Source: Triticum aestivum (Eukaryota; Streptophyta; Magnoliopsida; Poales; Poaceae). Taken from it: DNA of 64,000 bases. Every line of letters starts with the position of its first letter. Positions within the stretch are counted from its first letter, which is position 1. Positions 45,564 through 56,963 of this stretch are shown piece by piece. Position numbers and translations under genes: made by a program. The stretch lies in contig NC_057800.1 of NCBI RefSeq assembly GCF_018294505.1, positions 171,301,703 through 171,365,702 on the forward strand, in the 5' to 3' direction. The notes beneath the pieces were generated by a model that was not told the origin of the DNA, ran no database searches, and saw only the letters and a program-made list of their open reading frames with translations.

Positions 45564-46180
45564 ATGTTCCAAGAGCTGAAATTGGTATTTCAGGCTCATG
45601 CCCATGTTGAGAGGTTTGAGACCTCTGACAAGATCTTTGCCTATAAGATGGAGAAGAATAGCTTAGCCAGTGAGCATGTGCTCAGAATGTCTGGGTACAT
45701 CAATCACTTGAATCAAGTGGGAGTTAATCTTCTAGATAAGAGAGTGATTAACAAAAGTTCTCTAGTCATTATCACCAAGCTGCAAGAGTTTCGTGATGAA
45801 CTATAACATGCAAGGGAAGATGGTCCTGGAGCTGTTCGTCGTGCTTAAGGCCGAAAAGGTAGAAATCAAGAAGGAGCGTCAAGTGTTGATGGTTAACAAG
45901 ACCACTGGTTTCAAAGAAGGGCAAGGGAAAGAAGGGAAACTTCATGAATGGCAAGCCAGTTGCCGCTTCAGTGAAGAAACCCAAGAACCCAAACCCGAGA
46001 CAAAGTGCTTCTATTAGGGGAACGGTCACTGATAGCGAAACTGCCTCAAATACTTGGTAGATAAGAAGGCTGGCAACTTTAACAAAAGTATATTTGATAT
46101 ATGTGTTATTGATGTGTACCTTACTAGTACTCCTAGTAGCACATGGGTATTAGATACCTCCCTCTACCTTCGGGATTAGT
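45564..46180 (+). pseudogene. TE-10 gag and start of protease, decayed
   Basis: The Copia gag core is visible as RFETSDKIFAYKME, SEHVLRMSGYINHLN and, in the next frame, NYNMQGKMVLELF and VEIKKERQVLMVNKTT. The zinc knuckle is recognisable but broken by stops (CFY, then GNGH, then RNC). The protease start IDVYLTSTPSSTWVLDT follows, then a deletion skips to pre-integrase sequence. Not functional. Confidence 0.85.
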
Positions 46181-46300
46181 GTTGAACCTAGATAAATGTT
46201 GTTTGCATTGGTGTCTGTGTTGAGCATGAACATGATTAGATCATGTTTATTGCAATACGATTATTCATTTAAGTAAGAGGATAATGGTTATTCTGTTTAC

Positions 46301-46736
46301 ATGAATAATACCGTCTATGGTCATGCACCCAATGTGAAGGGTTTATTGAATCTCGGTCATAGTGATACACATGTTCATAACATTGATGCCAAAAGATGTA
46401 GAGTTGATAATGATAGTACCACTTTCTTGTGGCACTGCCGCTTAGGTCATATTAGTGTAAAGCGCATGAAGAACCTCCATGCCGATGGACTTTTGGAGTC
46501 ACTTGATTTTGAATCACTTGGCACATGTGAACCATGCCTCATTGGCAAGATGACTAAAAACCCGTTTTCTGGAACAATGGAACGGGCAAGTGACTTGTTG
46601 GAAATCATACATGCTGATGTGTGCAGTCCGATGAGTGTTGACGCGTGCGGTGGATATCGTTATTTTCTCACCTTCACCGATGAATTGAGTAGATATGGGT
46701 ATGTTTACTTAATGAAGCATAAGTCTGAAACGTTTG
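46301..46736 (+). pseudogene. TE-10 pre-integrase and integrase N-terminal part
   Basis: Contains the gag-pre-integrase HHCC region (LWHCRLGHISVKRMKNLH, CEPCLIGKMTK) and the start of the core (IHADVCSPMSVDACGGYRYF, FTDELSRYGYVYLM). The frame is cut at GTTTG by the solo LTR TE-11. The catalytic Asp of the usual HTDVCGP motif is present as HADVC. Confidence 0.88.
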
Positions 46737-46824
46737 TGTCAGAGTTATTGGCGACGGGTATCCCAAAGACGACAAGACGATATTTTAAGACATCGGGGCT
46801 AGCAAAGCCCCTCAGTCCAACTAC

Positions 46825-47095
46825 CCGGCCGGCTGCTGGCTGCTGGCTACTGACTGCTCTACCCGACCGGCTGCTGGCTACCGACTACTCCACCAGGCCG
46901 ACTGCTGGCTGCCGACTGCCCGGCCGCCCCTGCCGGCTGCTGGCTACCGACTGCTCCACGAGGCCGGCTGCTGGCTGCCCCTGTTGGCTGCTGGTTGCCG
47001 ACTGCCCGCCGCCCCTGCCGGCTACTGGCTGCCTACTGCTCCACCAGGCCGGCTGCTGGCCGCCGACTGCTCCAACCAGCCGGCTGCCCGAAGTC
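46825..47095 (+). repeat. Minisatellite of CCGGCTGCTGGCT units in TE-11
   Basis: About a dozen imperfect copies of a 13 to 40-bp unit built from CCGGCTGCTGGCT and ACCGACTGCTCCACC. Located in the U3 part, upstream of the TATA box. It makes spurious open frames on both strands. Confidence 0.85.
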
Positions 47096-47284
47096 AACTG
47101 CAGCCTGACGCGACCCCGATGTGACGGCCGTACCCGGCACTATTCACGTGTCACCCCAGCCATCATGTACAGTGTCCCTTGTCCCTGGGCACTATTTATG
47201 AAGTGACCCAGGGGACAAGGATGACACCCCATCATACCCCCTTGCTCCCATGCCACCACATAGCTTACATGCTAAGCTAGCCAT

Positions 47285-47297
47285 GCCTATATAAGGC
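47285..47297 (+). promoter_or_regulatory. TATA box of solo LTR TE-11
   Basis: GCCTATATAAGGC followed by a CA-rich start region. Still a plausible promoter pointing into the decayed Angela pol. Confidence 0.5.
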
Positions 47298-47657
47298 ACA
47301 CACCCATCCATCCATCCACACAACACACACACGCATGAGCACACAAGCACCACCACGGCCACTCCATTCGGCCACTAGCTAGCCACTCTCTCACTTGTGC
47401 TCATATGCATATAGGAGGCCAGATGCCTACGACACTGACCTCATATACAACTCCATGAGCACTCTGTACCAGATATACTCAGACATGCAGGAGTAGGGGT
47501 GTTATCTCTCCGGAGAGCCCCGAACCTGGGTAAACTAGCGCGTGCTACTCGCATACCCGTCCCTGGATATTCCGGCAGCAGTCTTGCCCTCACACGAAGC
47601 CACCTTGTGGCATATGTCGTCTTACACCCCCCCCCCCCCCGTGAGAATACCACGACA

Positions 47658-48411
47658 GTTTGAAAAGTTCAAGCAATTTTAGGGTGAAGTTGAGAATCAT
47701 CGTAACAAGAAGATCAAGTTCCTACGATATGATCAAGGGGAGAGTATCTGAGTTATGAGTTTGGCAATCACTTAAGACAAGGTGGAATCGTTTCACGGTT
47801 GACGCCACCTGGAACACCATAGCATAATGGTGTGCCCGAACGTCGTAATCGCACTCTATTGGATATGGTGTGATGTATGATGTCTCTTACCAATCTATCA
47901 CTATATTTTTTGGGGTTATGCATTAGAGACAATTTCATTCACTTTAAATAGGGCACCATCTAAGTCCGTGGAGACAACACCGTATGAACTATGGTTTGGC
48001 TAGAAACCTAAGTTGTTGTTTCTTAAGGTTTGGGGCTACGATGCTTATATCGATAGGCTTCAGCCAGAAAAGCTCGAACTCAAAGCGGAAAATTGTGTCT
48101 TCATAGAATACCCAAACAAGACGATTGGGTATACCTTCTATCTCAGATCTGAGGGTAAAGTGTTTGTCACTATGAATAGGTCCTTTCTCAAGAAAGAGTT
48201 TCTTTTGAAAGAATTGAGTAGGAGGAAGATAGAACTTGATGAGGTTGTTGAACCTTTACTTCAACCAAATAGTAGCATGGCACAGAAAGATGTTTCTGTG
48301 GCACCTACGTCAGTTGAAGAGAAAGCTAATTATGATGATCATGGAGCTTTAGATCAAGTTACTATCAAACCTCGTAGGTCGACAAGGGTGTGTACAACTT
48401 CTGGGTCGTAA
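47658..48411 (+). pseudogene. TE-10 integrase C-terminal part, after TE-11
   Basis: Resumes with FEKFKQF and EVENHRNKKIKFLR, then several stops. Later come FWGYALETISFTLNRAPSK, TTPYELWFG, LKVWGYDAYIDRLQPEKLE and IGYTFYLRSEGKVFV. The part from 48013 to 48411 is open and ends in an acidic tail with RRSTRVC. Clear Copia integrase to RT linker. Confidence 0.85.
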
Positions 48412-48870
48412 CCCTGTCTTGAAGGTCATGTTCTTGGACAACGATGAACCTATGAGCTATGGAGAAGCGATGGTGGGCCTGGATTCCAACAAATGGCTGG
48501 AAGCCATGAAATCCGAGATAGGATCCATGTATGAGAACAAAGTTGGTGGACCTGCCCGATGATCGGAAAGCCATTGAGAATAAATGGATCTTTAAGAAGA
48601 AGATATACACTGATGGTAATGTCACCATTTATGAAGCTCGACTTGTCTCAAGAAGTTTCCGACAAGTTCAAGGAGCTGACTATGATGAGACTTTCTCTAT
48701 CATAGCGATGCTAAAGTCTGTTAGAATTATGTTAGCAGTTGCTGCATTTTCATTTACGAAATCAGGCAGATGGATGTCAAAACAAAGTTTCCTTGACGGT
48801 TTCCATGAGGAAAGGCTGTATGTGATACAACCAAAAGGTTTTTGTCAATCCTAAGGATGCTAAAAGGTAT
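48412..48870 (+). pseudogene. TE-10 reverse transcriptase remnant
   Basis: In shifting frames: WLEAMKSEI-like, KWIFKKK with YTDGNVTIYEARLVSRSF (usually KARLVAKGF), QVQGADYDETFS, MLKSVRIMLAVAA and YVIQPKGF. The YVDD catalytic part is missing, apparently deleted. Only the first RT half remains. Confidence 0.82.
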
Positions 48871-49140
48871 GCAAACTCTAGCAGTCCTTCTATGGACTGG
48901 AGCAAGCATCTCGGAGTTGGATCATATGCTTTGATGAGGTGATCAAAGCTTTCTGGGTTTATACAAAGTTTGCAAGAAACTTGTATTTGCAAGAAAGTGA
49001 GTGGGAGCACTACAACATTTCTGATAGGTATATTTGGATTACATATTGATGATCGGAAATGATGTAGAATTTCTAGAAAGCATAAAGGGTTGTTTGAATG
49101 GAGTTTTTCAAAGGAAAACCTGTGTAAAACTGCTTACATG

Positions 49141-49740
49141 TAGGGTATCAAGATCTATAGGGATAGATCAAGACGCCTGATAAGACTTTCACAGAGCACA
49201 TACCTTGACATGATCTTGAAGGGGTTCAAGATGGATCAGTCAAAGAAGGAGTTCTTGCCTGAGTTGTAAGGTGTGAAGTTGAGACTTGAAGCTCGACCAT
49301 GGCAGAAGAAAGAGAAAGGACAAAAGTTGCCCCCTGTGCCTTAGCCATAGGCTCTATACGATATGTCATGATGTGTACCGCGATGTGCCTTGCCACGTGT
49401 CTGGCAAGGGGGTATAAGAGTGATCCAGGAGTGGGTCATTGGACAATGGTCAAAATTGTCCTTAGGAATAAGGAAATGTTTCTCGATTATGGAGGTGATG
49501 AAGAGTTCGGCGTAAAGGGTTATGTCGATGCAAGATTTAACACCTATCCGGATGACTCTGAGTAGCAAACCGGATATGTATAGTGGAGCAACCATTTGGA
49601 ATAGCTCCAAGTGGATCATAGTAGCAACATCTATAATATGAAATAGAGATTTGCGAAGAACACACGGATCTGAATGTTGCAGACCCGTTGACTAAAACAT
49701 CTCTCGTAAGCATAACGTGATCAAACTCTAGTAAACTCTT
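49141..49740 (+). pseudogene. TE-10 RT end and RNase H remnant
   Basis: 49170-49300 keeps LSQSTYLDMILK-like sequence in pieces. 49299-49565 reads VAPCALAIGSIRY, YKSDPGVGHWTMVKIVL, and YGGDEEFGVKGYVDARF with the first RNase H Asp. The centre of RNase H is deleted, and the tail (ICEEHT, ADPLTK-like at ~49690) follows. Tandem copies of GTTAATCACATGGCGATGTG lie at 49740-49860. Confidence 0.8.
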
Positions 49741-49869
49741 GGGTGTTAATCACATGGCGATGTGAACTAGATTATTGACTCTAGTAAACTCTTTGGGTGT
49801 TAGTCACATGGCGATGTGAACTATGAGTGTTAATCACATGGCGATGTGAACTAAATTATTGACTCTAGT

Positions 49870-49882
49870 GCAAGTGGGAGGC
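49870..49882 (+). other. Polypurine tract of TE-10
   Basis: GCAAGTGGGAGGC directly before the 3' LTR, the usual BARE/Angela sequence. Confidence 0.85.
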
Positions 49883-51634
49883 TGTTGGAAATATGCCCTA
49901 GAGGCAATAAGAAAATGGTTATTATTATATTTCCTTGTTCATGATAATTGTCTATTGTTCATGCTATAATTGTATTAACCGGAAACCGTAATACATGTGT
50001 GAATACATAGATCACAACATGTCCCTAGTGAGCCTCTAGTTGACTAGCTCGTTGATTAATAGATGGTTGTGGTTTCCTAACCATGGACATTAGATGTCGT
50101 TGACAACGAGATCACATCATTAGGAGAATGATGTGATGGACAAGACCCAATCCGAAGCATAGCACAAGATCGTGTAGTTCGTTCGCTAGAGCTTTTCTAA
50201 TGTCAAGTATCGTTTCCTTAGACCATGAGATTGTGTAACTCCCGGATATCGTAGGAATGCTTTAGGTGTATCAAATGTCACAACGTAACTCAGTGACTAT
50301 AAAGGTGCACTATAGGTATCTCTGAAAGTGTCTATTGGATTGGCACGAATCGAGACTAGGATTTGTCACTCTGTATGACGGAGAGGTATCTCTGGGCCCA
50401 CTCGGTAATGCATCATCATAATGAGCTCAGTTTGACTAAAGAGTTAGTCACGTGATCATGCATTGCGGAACGAGTAAAGATACTTGCCGGTATTGAGATT
50501 GAATAAGGTATGGGGATACCGACGATCGAATCTCGGGCAAGTAACATACCGATAGACAAAGAGAATTGTATACGGGATTGATTGAATCCCCGACATCGTG
50601 GTTCGTCCGATGAGATCATCGTGGAACATGTGGGAGCCAATATGGGTATCCAGATCCCGCTATTGGTTATTGGCCGGGGAGGCTTCTCGGTCATGTCTGC
50701 ATGGTTCCCGAACCCGTAGGGTCTACACACTTAAGGTTCGGTGACGCTAGAGTTGTTATGGGAAATTGTATGTGGTTATCGAAGGTATTTCGAAGTCCCG
50801 GATGAGATCCTGGATGTCACGAGGAGTTCCGGAATGGTCCGAAGGTGAAGATCGATATATTGGACGAAGGGTATTGGAGTCCGGAAGTGTTCCGGGGGTA
50901 CCAGGCTATGGCCAGCATTACCGAAAGGTGTTTTGGGAGCCCCGGCAAGTGTTGCAGGGCCTCATGGGCCAAGGGGAGGGGGAAAACCAGCCCACTAAGG
51001 GGTTGTGCACCCCACACCCTTTCCCATGTTGCCTGGGGAGGTGGGGCACCTCCACCTAACTTGGGAGGCAAGCCTCCACCTGCTTGGCTTGGGGGGCAAG
51101 TCTCCCTAGGGTTTCCCTAGGGAGATCCAATCTGCCCTAGCCGCCGTCCCCTACGGGAAATCCTAGGGAGCCTCCCCCTCTCCCCTTCCCCTTATATATA
51201 ATGAGGGGGTGGGAGGGCAGCTGTGACCCTTCCCCTGGTGCAACCCTCCCCCTCTCCAACTCCTCCTCCTCTTCCGTAGTGCTTGGCGAAGCCCTGCCGG
51301 AGAACCACGAGCTCCTCCATCACCACGCTGTCGTGCTGCTGGAGTTCTCCCTCAACTTCTCCTCTCCTCTTGCTGGATCAAGAAGGAGGAGACGTCCCCG
51401 GGCTGTAGGTGTGTTGGACGTTGAGGCGCCGTTGTTCGGCGCTTAGATCGGAATCGACCGCGATCTGAATCGCTACGCGTATAACTCCACCAACCGCGTT
51501 CTTGCAACGCTTCCCCTTAGCGATCTTCAAGGGTACGAAGATGCACTCTCTCTCTCTCTCTCGTTGCTAGCATCTCCTAGATTGATCTTGGTGACACGTA
51601 GGAATTTTTTGAATTATTACTACATTCCCCAACA
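49883..51634 (+). repeat. 3' LTR of TE-10 (1,752 bp)
   Basis: TGTTGGAAATATGCC to CCCCAACA. TATA-like CTTATATATAATGAGG near 51190. A (TC)n run lies at ~51547-51562. Directly followed by TSD GTTGG. Confidence 0.95.
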
Positions 51635-53291
51635 GTTGGGCCTCCAAGTGCAGAGGTTTGTAGGACAGTAGCAAATTTCCCTCAAGTGGATGACCTAAGG
51701 TTTATCAATCCGTGGGAGGCGTGGGGTGAAGATGGTCTCTCTCAAACAACTCTGCAACCAAATAGCAAAGAGTCTCTTGTGTCCCTAACACACCCAATAC
51801 AATGGTAAATTGTATAGGTGCACTAGTTCGACGAAGAGATGGTGATACAAGTGCAATATGGATGGTAGATATAGGTTTTTGTAATCTGAAAATATAAAAA
51901 CAGCAAGGTAACTGATGATAAAAGTGAGCGAAAATGGTATTGCAATGCGCTGAAACAAGGCCTAGGGTTCATACTTTCACTAGTGCAAGTTCTCTCAACA
52001 ATAATAACATAATTGGATCATATAACAATCCCTCAACATGCAACAAAGAGTCACTCCTAAGTCACTAATAGCGGAGAACAAACGAAGAGATTATTGTAGG
52101 GTACGAAACCACCTCAAAGTTATCCTTTTTGATCGATCTATTCAAGAGTCCGTAGTAAAATAACACGAAGCTATTCTTTCCGTTCGATCTATTCTAGAGT
52201 TCGTACTAGAATAACACCTTCAGACACAAATCAACCAAAATCCTAATGTCACCTAGATACTCCAATGTCACCTCAAGTATCCGTGGGTATGATTATATGA
52301 TATGCATCACACAATCTCAGATTCATCTATTCAACCAACACAAAGAACTTCAAAGAGTGCCCCGAAGTTTCTACCGGAGAGTCAAGACGAAAACGTGTGC
52401 CTACCCCTATGCATAAGTTCACAAGGTCACAAAACTCGCAAGTTGATCACCAAAACATACATCAAGTGGATCACGTGAATATCCCATTGTCACCACAGAT
52501 AAGCACATGCAAGATATACATCAAGTGTTCTCAAATCCATAAAGACTCAATTTGATAAGATGACTTCAAAGGGAAAACTCAATCCATTACAAGAGAGTAG
52601 AGAGGGAGAAGCATCATAAGATCCAACTATAATAGCAAAGCTCACGATACATCAAGATCGTGTCGAATCAAGAACGCGCGCGAGAGAGAGAGATCAAACA
52701 CATAGCTACTGGTACATACCCTCAACCCTGAGGGTGAACTACTCCCTCCTCATCATGAAGAGTGTCGGGATGATGAAGATGGCCACCGGTGAGGGATCCC
52801 CCCTCCGGCAGGGTGCCAGAACAGGGTCCCGATTGGTTTTTGGTGGCTACAGAGGCTTGCGGCGGCGGAACTCCCAATCTAGGTTATTTTCTGAAGGTTT
52901 CTATATTTATAGCAATTTTTGGCATCGGTCTCACGTTAGGGGGGGTCTCCGAGTCATCCACGAGATAGGGGGCGAGCCCAGGGGGTAGGGCGCGCCCTCC
53001 ACCCTCGTGGATGACTCGGGACTCTTCTTGCCCAGCGCTTTTACTTCGGGGGCTTCTTTTGGTCCATAAAAAATCATCAAAAATTGGCATGTCAATTGGA
53101 CTCCGTTTGGCATTCCTTTTCTGTAGAATGCAGAAACAAGGAAAAAATAGAAACTGGCACTGGGCTCTAGGTTAATAGGTTAGTCCCAAAAAATCATATA
53201 AAATAGCATATAAATGCATATAAAACATCCAAGATGGATAATATAATAGCATGGAACCATAAAAAATTATAGATACGTTGGAGACGTATCA

Positions 53292-53310
53292 AGCATCCCC
53301 AAGCTTAATT
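53292..53310 (-). other. Polypurine tract of TE-9
   Basis: The minus strand reads AAGCTTGGGGATGCT directly before the LTR. Same sequence type as the tract of TE-6. Confidence 0.7.
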
Positions 53311-56300
53311 CCTGCTCGTCCTCGAGTAGGTAAATGATAAAAGCAGAATTTTTGATGTGGAATGCTACCTAACATATTTATCAATGTAATTTTATTTATT
53401 GTGGCATGAATTTTTAGATCCGAAAGATTCAAGACAAAAGTTTAATATTGACATAAAAATAATAATACTTCAAGCATACTAACAAAGTAATCATGTCCTC
53501 TCAAAATAACATGGCCAAAGAAAGTTCATCCCTACAAAATCATATAGTTTGGTCATGCTCCATCTTGGTCACACAAAATACTCAAATCATGCCCCGATGA
53601 CAAGCCAAGCAATTGTTTCATACTTTAATAATCTCAAACCTTTTCAACTTTCACGCAATACATGAGCGTGAGCCATGGGCATAGCACTATAGGTGGAATA
53701 GAGTGGTGGTTGTGGAGAAGACAAAAAGGAGGAAGATGGTCTCACATCAACTAGGCGTATCAATGGGCTATGGAGATGCCCATCAATAGATATCAATGTG
53801 AGTGAGTAGGGATTTCCATGCAACAGATGCACCAGAGCTATAAGTGTATGAAAGCTCAAAAAGATAACTAAGTGGGTGTGCATCCAACTTGCTTGCTCAT
53901 GAAGACCTAGGGCATTTGAGGAAGCGCATCGTTGGAATATACAAGCCAAGTTCTATAATGAAAAATTCCCACTAGTATATGAAAGTGACAACATAGGAGA
54001 CTCTCTATCATGAAGATCATGGTGCTACTTTGATGCACAAGTGTGGTAAAAGGATAGTAGCATTGACCCTTCTCTCTTTCTCTCTCATTTTTTTGTTTTT
54101 TTTGTTTTTTGGGCCTTCTCTTTTTTTGGCCTTTCTTTTTTTATTTCCTCACATGGGACAATGCTCTAATAATGAGATCATCACACTTTTATTTACTTAC
54201 AACTCAATAATTACAACTCTATACTTAGAACAAAATATGACTCTATATGAATGCCTCCGGCGGTGTACCGGGATGTGCAAAGAATCAAGAGTGACATGTA
54301 TGAAAGAATTATGATCGGTGGCTTTGCCACAAATACAATGTCAACTACATGATCATGCAAAGCAATATGACAATGATGAAGCATGCCATAATAAACGAAA
54401 CGGTGGAAAGTTGCATGGCAATATATCTCGGAATGACTATGGAAATTCCATAATAGGTAGGTATGGTGGCTGTTTTGAGGAAGGTATGTGGTGGGTTTAT
54501 GGTACCGGCGGAAGTTGCATGGTACTAGAGAGGCTAGCAATGGTGGAAGGATGAGAGTGCGTATAATCCATGGACTCAACATTAGTCATAAAGAACTCAC
54601 ATACTTATTGCAAAAGTCTATTAGCTATGAAACAAAGTACTACGCACATGCTCCTAGGGGGATAGATTGGTAGGAAAAGACCATCGCTCGTCCCCGACCT
54701 CCACTCATAAGGAAGACAATCAAAGAAATACCTCATGCTTCAAATATGTTACACAACAGTTACCATACGTGCATGCTACGGGCTTGCAAACCTCAACACA
54801 AGTATTTCTCAAATTTACAATTACTCCACTAGCATGACTCTAATATCACCATCTTCATATCTCAAAACAGTAATAAAGAATCAAACTTCTCATAGTATTC
54901 AATGCACTTTATATGAAAGTTTTTATTATATCCCTCTTGGATGCCTATCATATTAGGACACAATTCATAACAAAAGCAAATTACCATGCTATTCTAAAGA
55001 CTCTCAAAATAATATAAGTTAAGCATGAGAGTTCATCTATCTCTTCAAAATTAAACCACCTTCGTGCTCCTAAAAAGATATAGGTGAAGCACTAGAGCAA
55101 ATGACAAACTACTCCAAAAGATATTAGTGAAGATCAATGAGTAGTCGAATAATTATGTAACTATGTGAATGCTCTCTAACATTTAAGAATTTCAGATCTT
55201 GGTATTTTATTCAAACAGATAGCAAAACAAAAGAAAATAAAATGACGCTCCAAGAAAAACACATATCATGTGGTGAATAAAAATATAACCTCAAGTAAAG
55301 TTACCGATGAACGAAGACGAAAGAGGGGATACCATCCGGGGCATCCCCAAGCTTAGGCTCTTGGTTGTCCTTGAATATTACCTTGGGGTGCCTTGGGCAT
55401 CCCCAAGCTTAGGCTCTTGCCGCTCCTTATTCCATAGTCCATAGAATCTTTACCCAAAACTTAAAAACTTCACAACACAAAACTTAACAAAAAACTCGTA
55501 AGCTCCGTTAGTATAAGAAAGCAAATCACCACTTAGGTACTGTTAATACAAGATTTATAATTTTTCTCACATGATGCCTACTGTACCATATCATTTCTAC
55601 AATTTATATTAAGCAGTATAAGCCATACAAACTAGAAAACAAACAAACTATGCATAGAAAATAGAATCTGTCAAAAACAGAACAGTTTGTAGTAATCTAT
55701 AACTCTCGAATACTTCTGTAACTTCAAAAATTATGAAAAATTAGGACAACCTGAGAAATTTGTTCGTTAATCTTCTGCAAAAATAATCAGTATTTTATCA
55801 TGATTCTGTTAAAAATGAAAATTATTTTCCTGAGCGCAAAAGTTTCTGTTTTTCAGCAAGATCAAATCAACTATCACCGTAAGCCATTCTAAAGGATTTA
55901 CTTGGCACAAACACTAATTAAAACATAAAAACACAATCATAACAGAATCTAGATAGATTATTTATTGCTAAACAGGAGCAAAGGGCAAAAATATAATTGG
56001 GTTTCCTCCCAACAAGCGCTATCGTTTAACGCCCCTAGCTAGGCATGATGATTTCAATGATGCTCACATCAAAGATAAAAATTGAAACATAAAGAGAGCA
56101 TCATGAAGAAGATGACTAGCACATTTAAGTCTAACCCACTTCCTATGCATAGGGATTTTGTGAGCAAACAACTTATGGGAACAAGAACCAACTAGCATAG
56201 GAAAGCAAAACAAGCATAACTTTAAGATTTTAAGCACATAGAGAGGAAACTTGATATTATTGCAATTCCTACAAGCATATACTCCTCCCTTATAATAATT
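53311..56300. other. TE-9 internal non-coding region
   Basis: About 3 kb, AT-rich, with many short open frames on both strands and no family match. Two more copies of the purine-tract-like word (GGCATCCCCAAGCTTAGG on plus) lie at 55341 and 55396. A T-rich stretch lies at 54080-54150. Confidence 0.6.
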
Positions 56301-56840
56301 TTAAGTAGCATCATGAATGAATTCAACAATATAACCATCACATAAAGCATTATTTTCATGATCTACAAGCATAGAAATTTTATTACTCTCCACATAAGCA
56401 AATCTATTCTCATCAATAGTAGTGGGAGCAAACTCAGTGAAATAACTATCATGTGAGGCATAATCCAATTGAAAGTTAAAATCATGATGACAAGTTTCAT
56501 GGATATCATTATTCTTTATAGCATACATGTCAACACAATAATCATCATAAATAGGGGGCATGCTATCATCATAATAAATTTTCTCATCAAAACTTGGAGG
56601 ACTAAAAATATCATCTTCATCAAACATAGCATCCCCAAGATTGTGGCTTTGCATATCATTAGCATCATGGATATTCAAAGAATTCATACTAACAACATTG
56701 CAATCATGCTCATCATCCAAAGATTTAGTGCCAAACATTTTAATACATTCTTCTTCTAACACTTTGGCACAATTATCGGAATCCTTATTTTCACGAAAGA
56801 CATTAAAAAGATGAAGCATATGAGGCAACCTTAATTCCAT
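56301..56840 (-). CDS. TE-9 ORF, 179-residue acidic protein of unknown function
   Basis: An intact open frame from ATG at 56840 on the element's sense strand, placed where gag would start, about 120 bases after the LTR. The protein is very acidic and rich in Asp, Met, His, Asn and Tyr (DEDDIFSPPSFDEKIYYDD, DYCVDMYAIKNNDIHE). No zinc knuckle, protease or membrane segment. I recall similar proteins from other wheat non-autonomous elements but know of no function. It is the least damaged coding frame in the right half. Alternatively it could be a chance open frame, though length and position argue against that. Confidence 0.55.
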   Translation of the reverse strand: MELRLPHMLHLFNVFRENKDSDNCAKVLEEECIKMFGTKSLDDEHDCNVVSMNSLNIHDANDMQSHNLGDAMFDEDDIFSPPSFDEKIYYDDSMPPIYDDYCVDMYAIKNNDIHETCHHDFNFQLDYASHDSYFTEFAPTTIDENRFAYVESNKISMLVDHENNALCDGYIVEFIHDAT

Positions 56841-56934
56841 TTTTATAGTTTTCTTTTATAGACTAAACTAATGATAAAATAAGAAACTAAAAGATTTGAT
56901 TGCAAGATCTAAAGATATACCTTCAAGTGCTAAA

Positions 56935-56953
56935 CTCCCCGGCAATGGCGCCA
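56935..56953 (-). other. Primer binding site of TE-9
   Basis: The minus strand reads TGGCGCCATTGCCGGGGAG, ten bases after the LTR. TE-12 has nearly the same site. Confidence 0.65.
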
Positions 56954-56963
56954 AAAAAGAGTT

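Larger units (their letters stand above)
46737..47657 (+). repeat. TE-11: solo LTR (921 bp) inside TE-10 integrase, TSD GTTTG
   Basis: Ends TGTCAGAG and CCACGACA. GTTTG at 46732-46736 and 47658-47662. TATA box GCCTATATAAGGC at 47285-47297. The R/U5-like words GTAGGGGTGTTATCTC and CCCGAACCTGGGTAAA resemble those of the TE-3 LTR, so it is Gypsy-type. No internal sequence, hence a solo LTR. It contains a GC-rich minisatellite and a long C run near the end. Confidence 0.92.
42262..51634 (+). mobile_element. TE-10: Angela/WIS/BARE-type Ty1/Copia retrotransposon (9,373 bp), TSD GTTGG
   Basis: Complete ends: LTRs start TGTTGGAAATAT and end CCCCAACA (3') or CCCCAATA (5'). TSD GTTGG on both sides. 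A primer site matching initiator Met tRNA follows the 5' LTR, and GTGCAAGTGGGAGGC precedes the 3' LTR. The coding region keeps Copia gene order (gag, protease, integrase, RT, RNase H) but is full of stops, shifts and deletions. The first ~235 LTR bases differ at about 11 sites by eye, so it is an old copy. Confidence 0.97.
42221..53291 (-). repeat. 3' LTR of TE-9, split by the Angela element
   Basis: 42221-42261 and 51635-53291, about 1.69 kb without the insertion. It matches 56964-58311 closely (TACTACACAACCTTCTTCTT, CAAGTGCAGAGGTTTGTAGG). GTTGG at 42257-42261 and 51635-51639 marks the Angela insertion. Confidence 0.95.

Noticed and set aside
46885..47097. Repetitive Ser/Gln/Gly-rich minus-strand frame
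   Set aside because: Translation of the CCGGCTGCTGGCT minisatellite.
50766..51446. Several 80-100 residue frames near the end of the Angela LTR, also at 43195-43809
   Set aside because: LTR sequence, duplicated between both LTRs, low-complexity translations.
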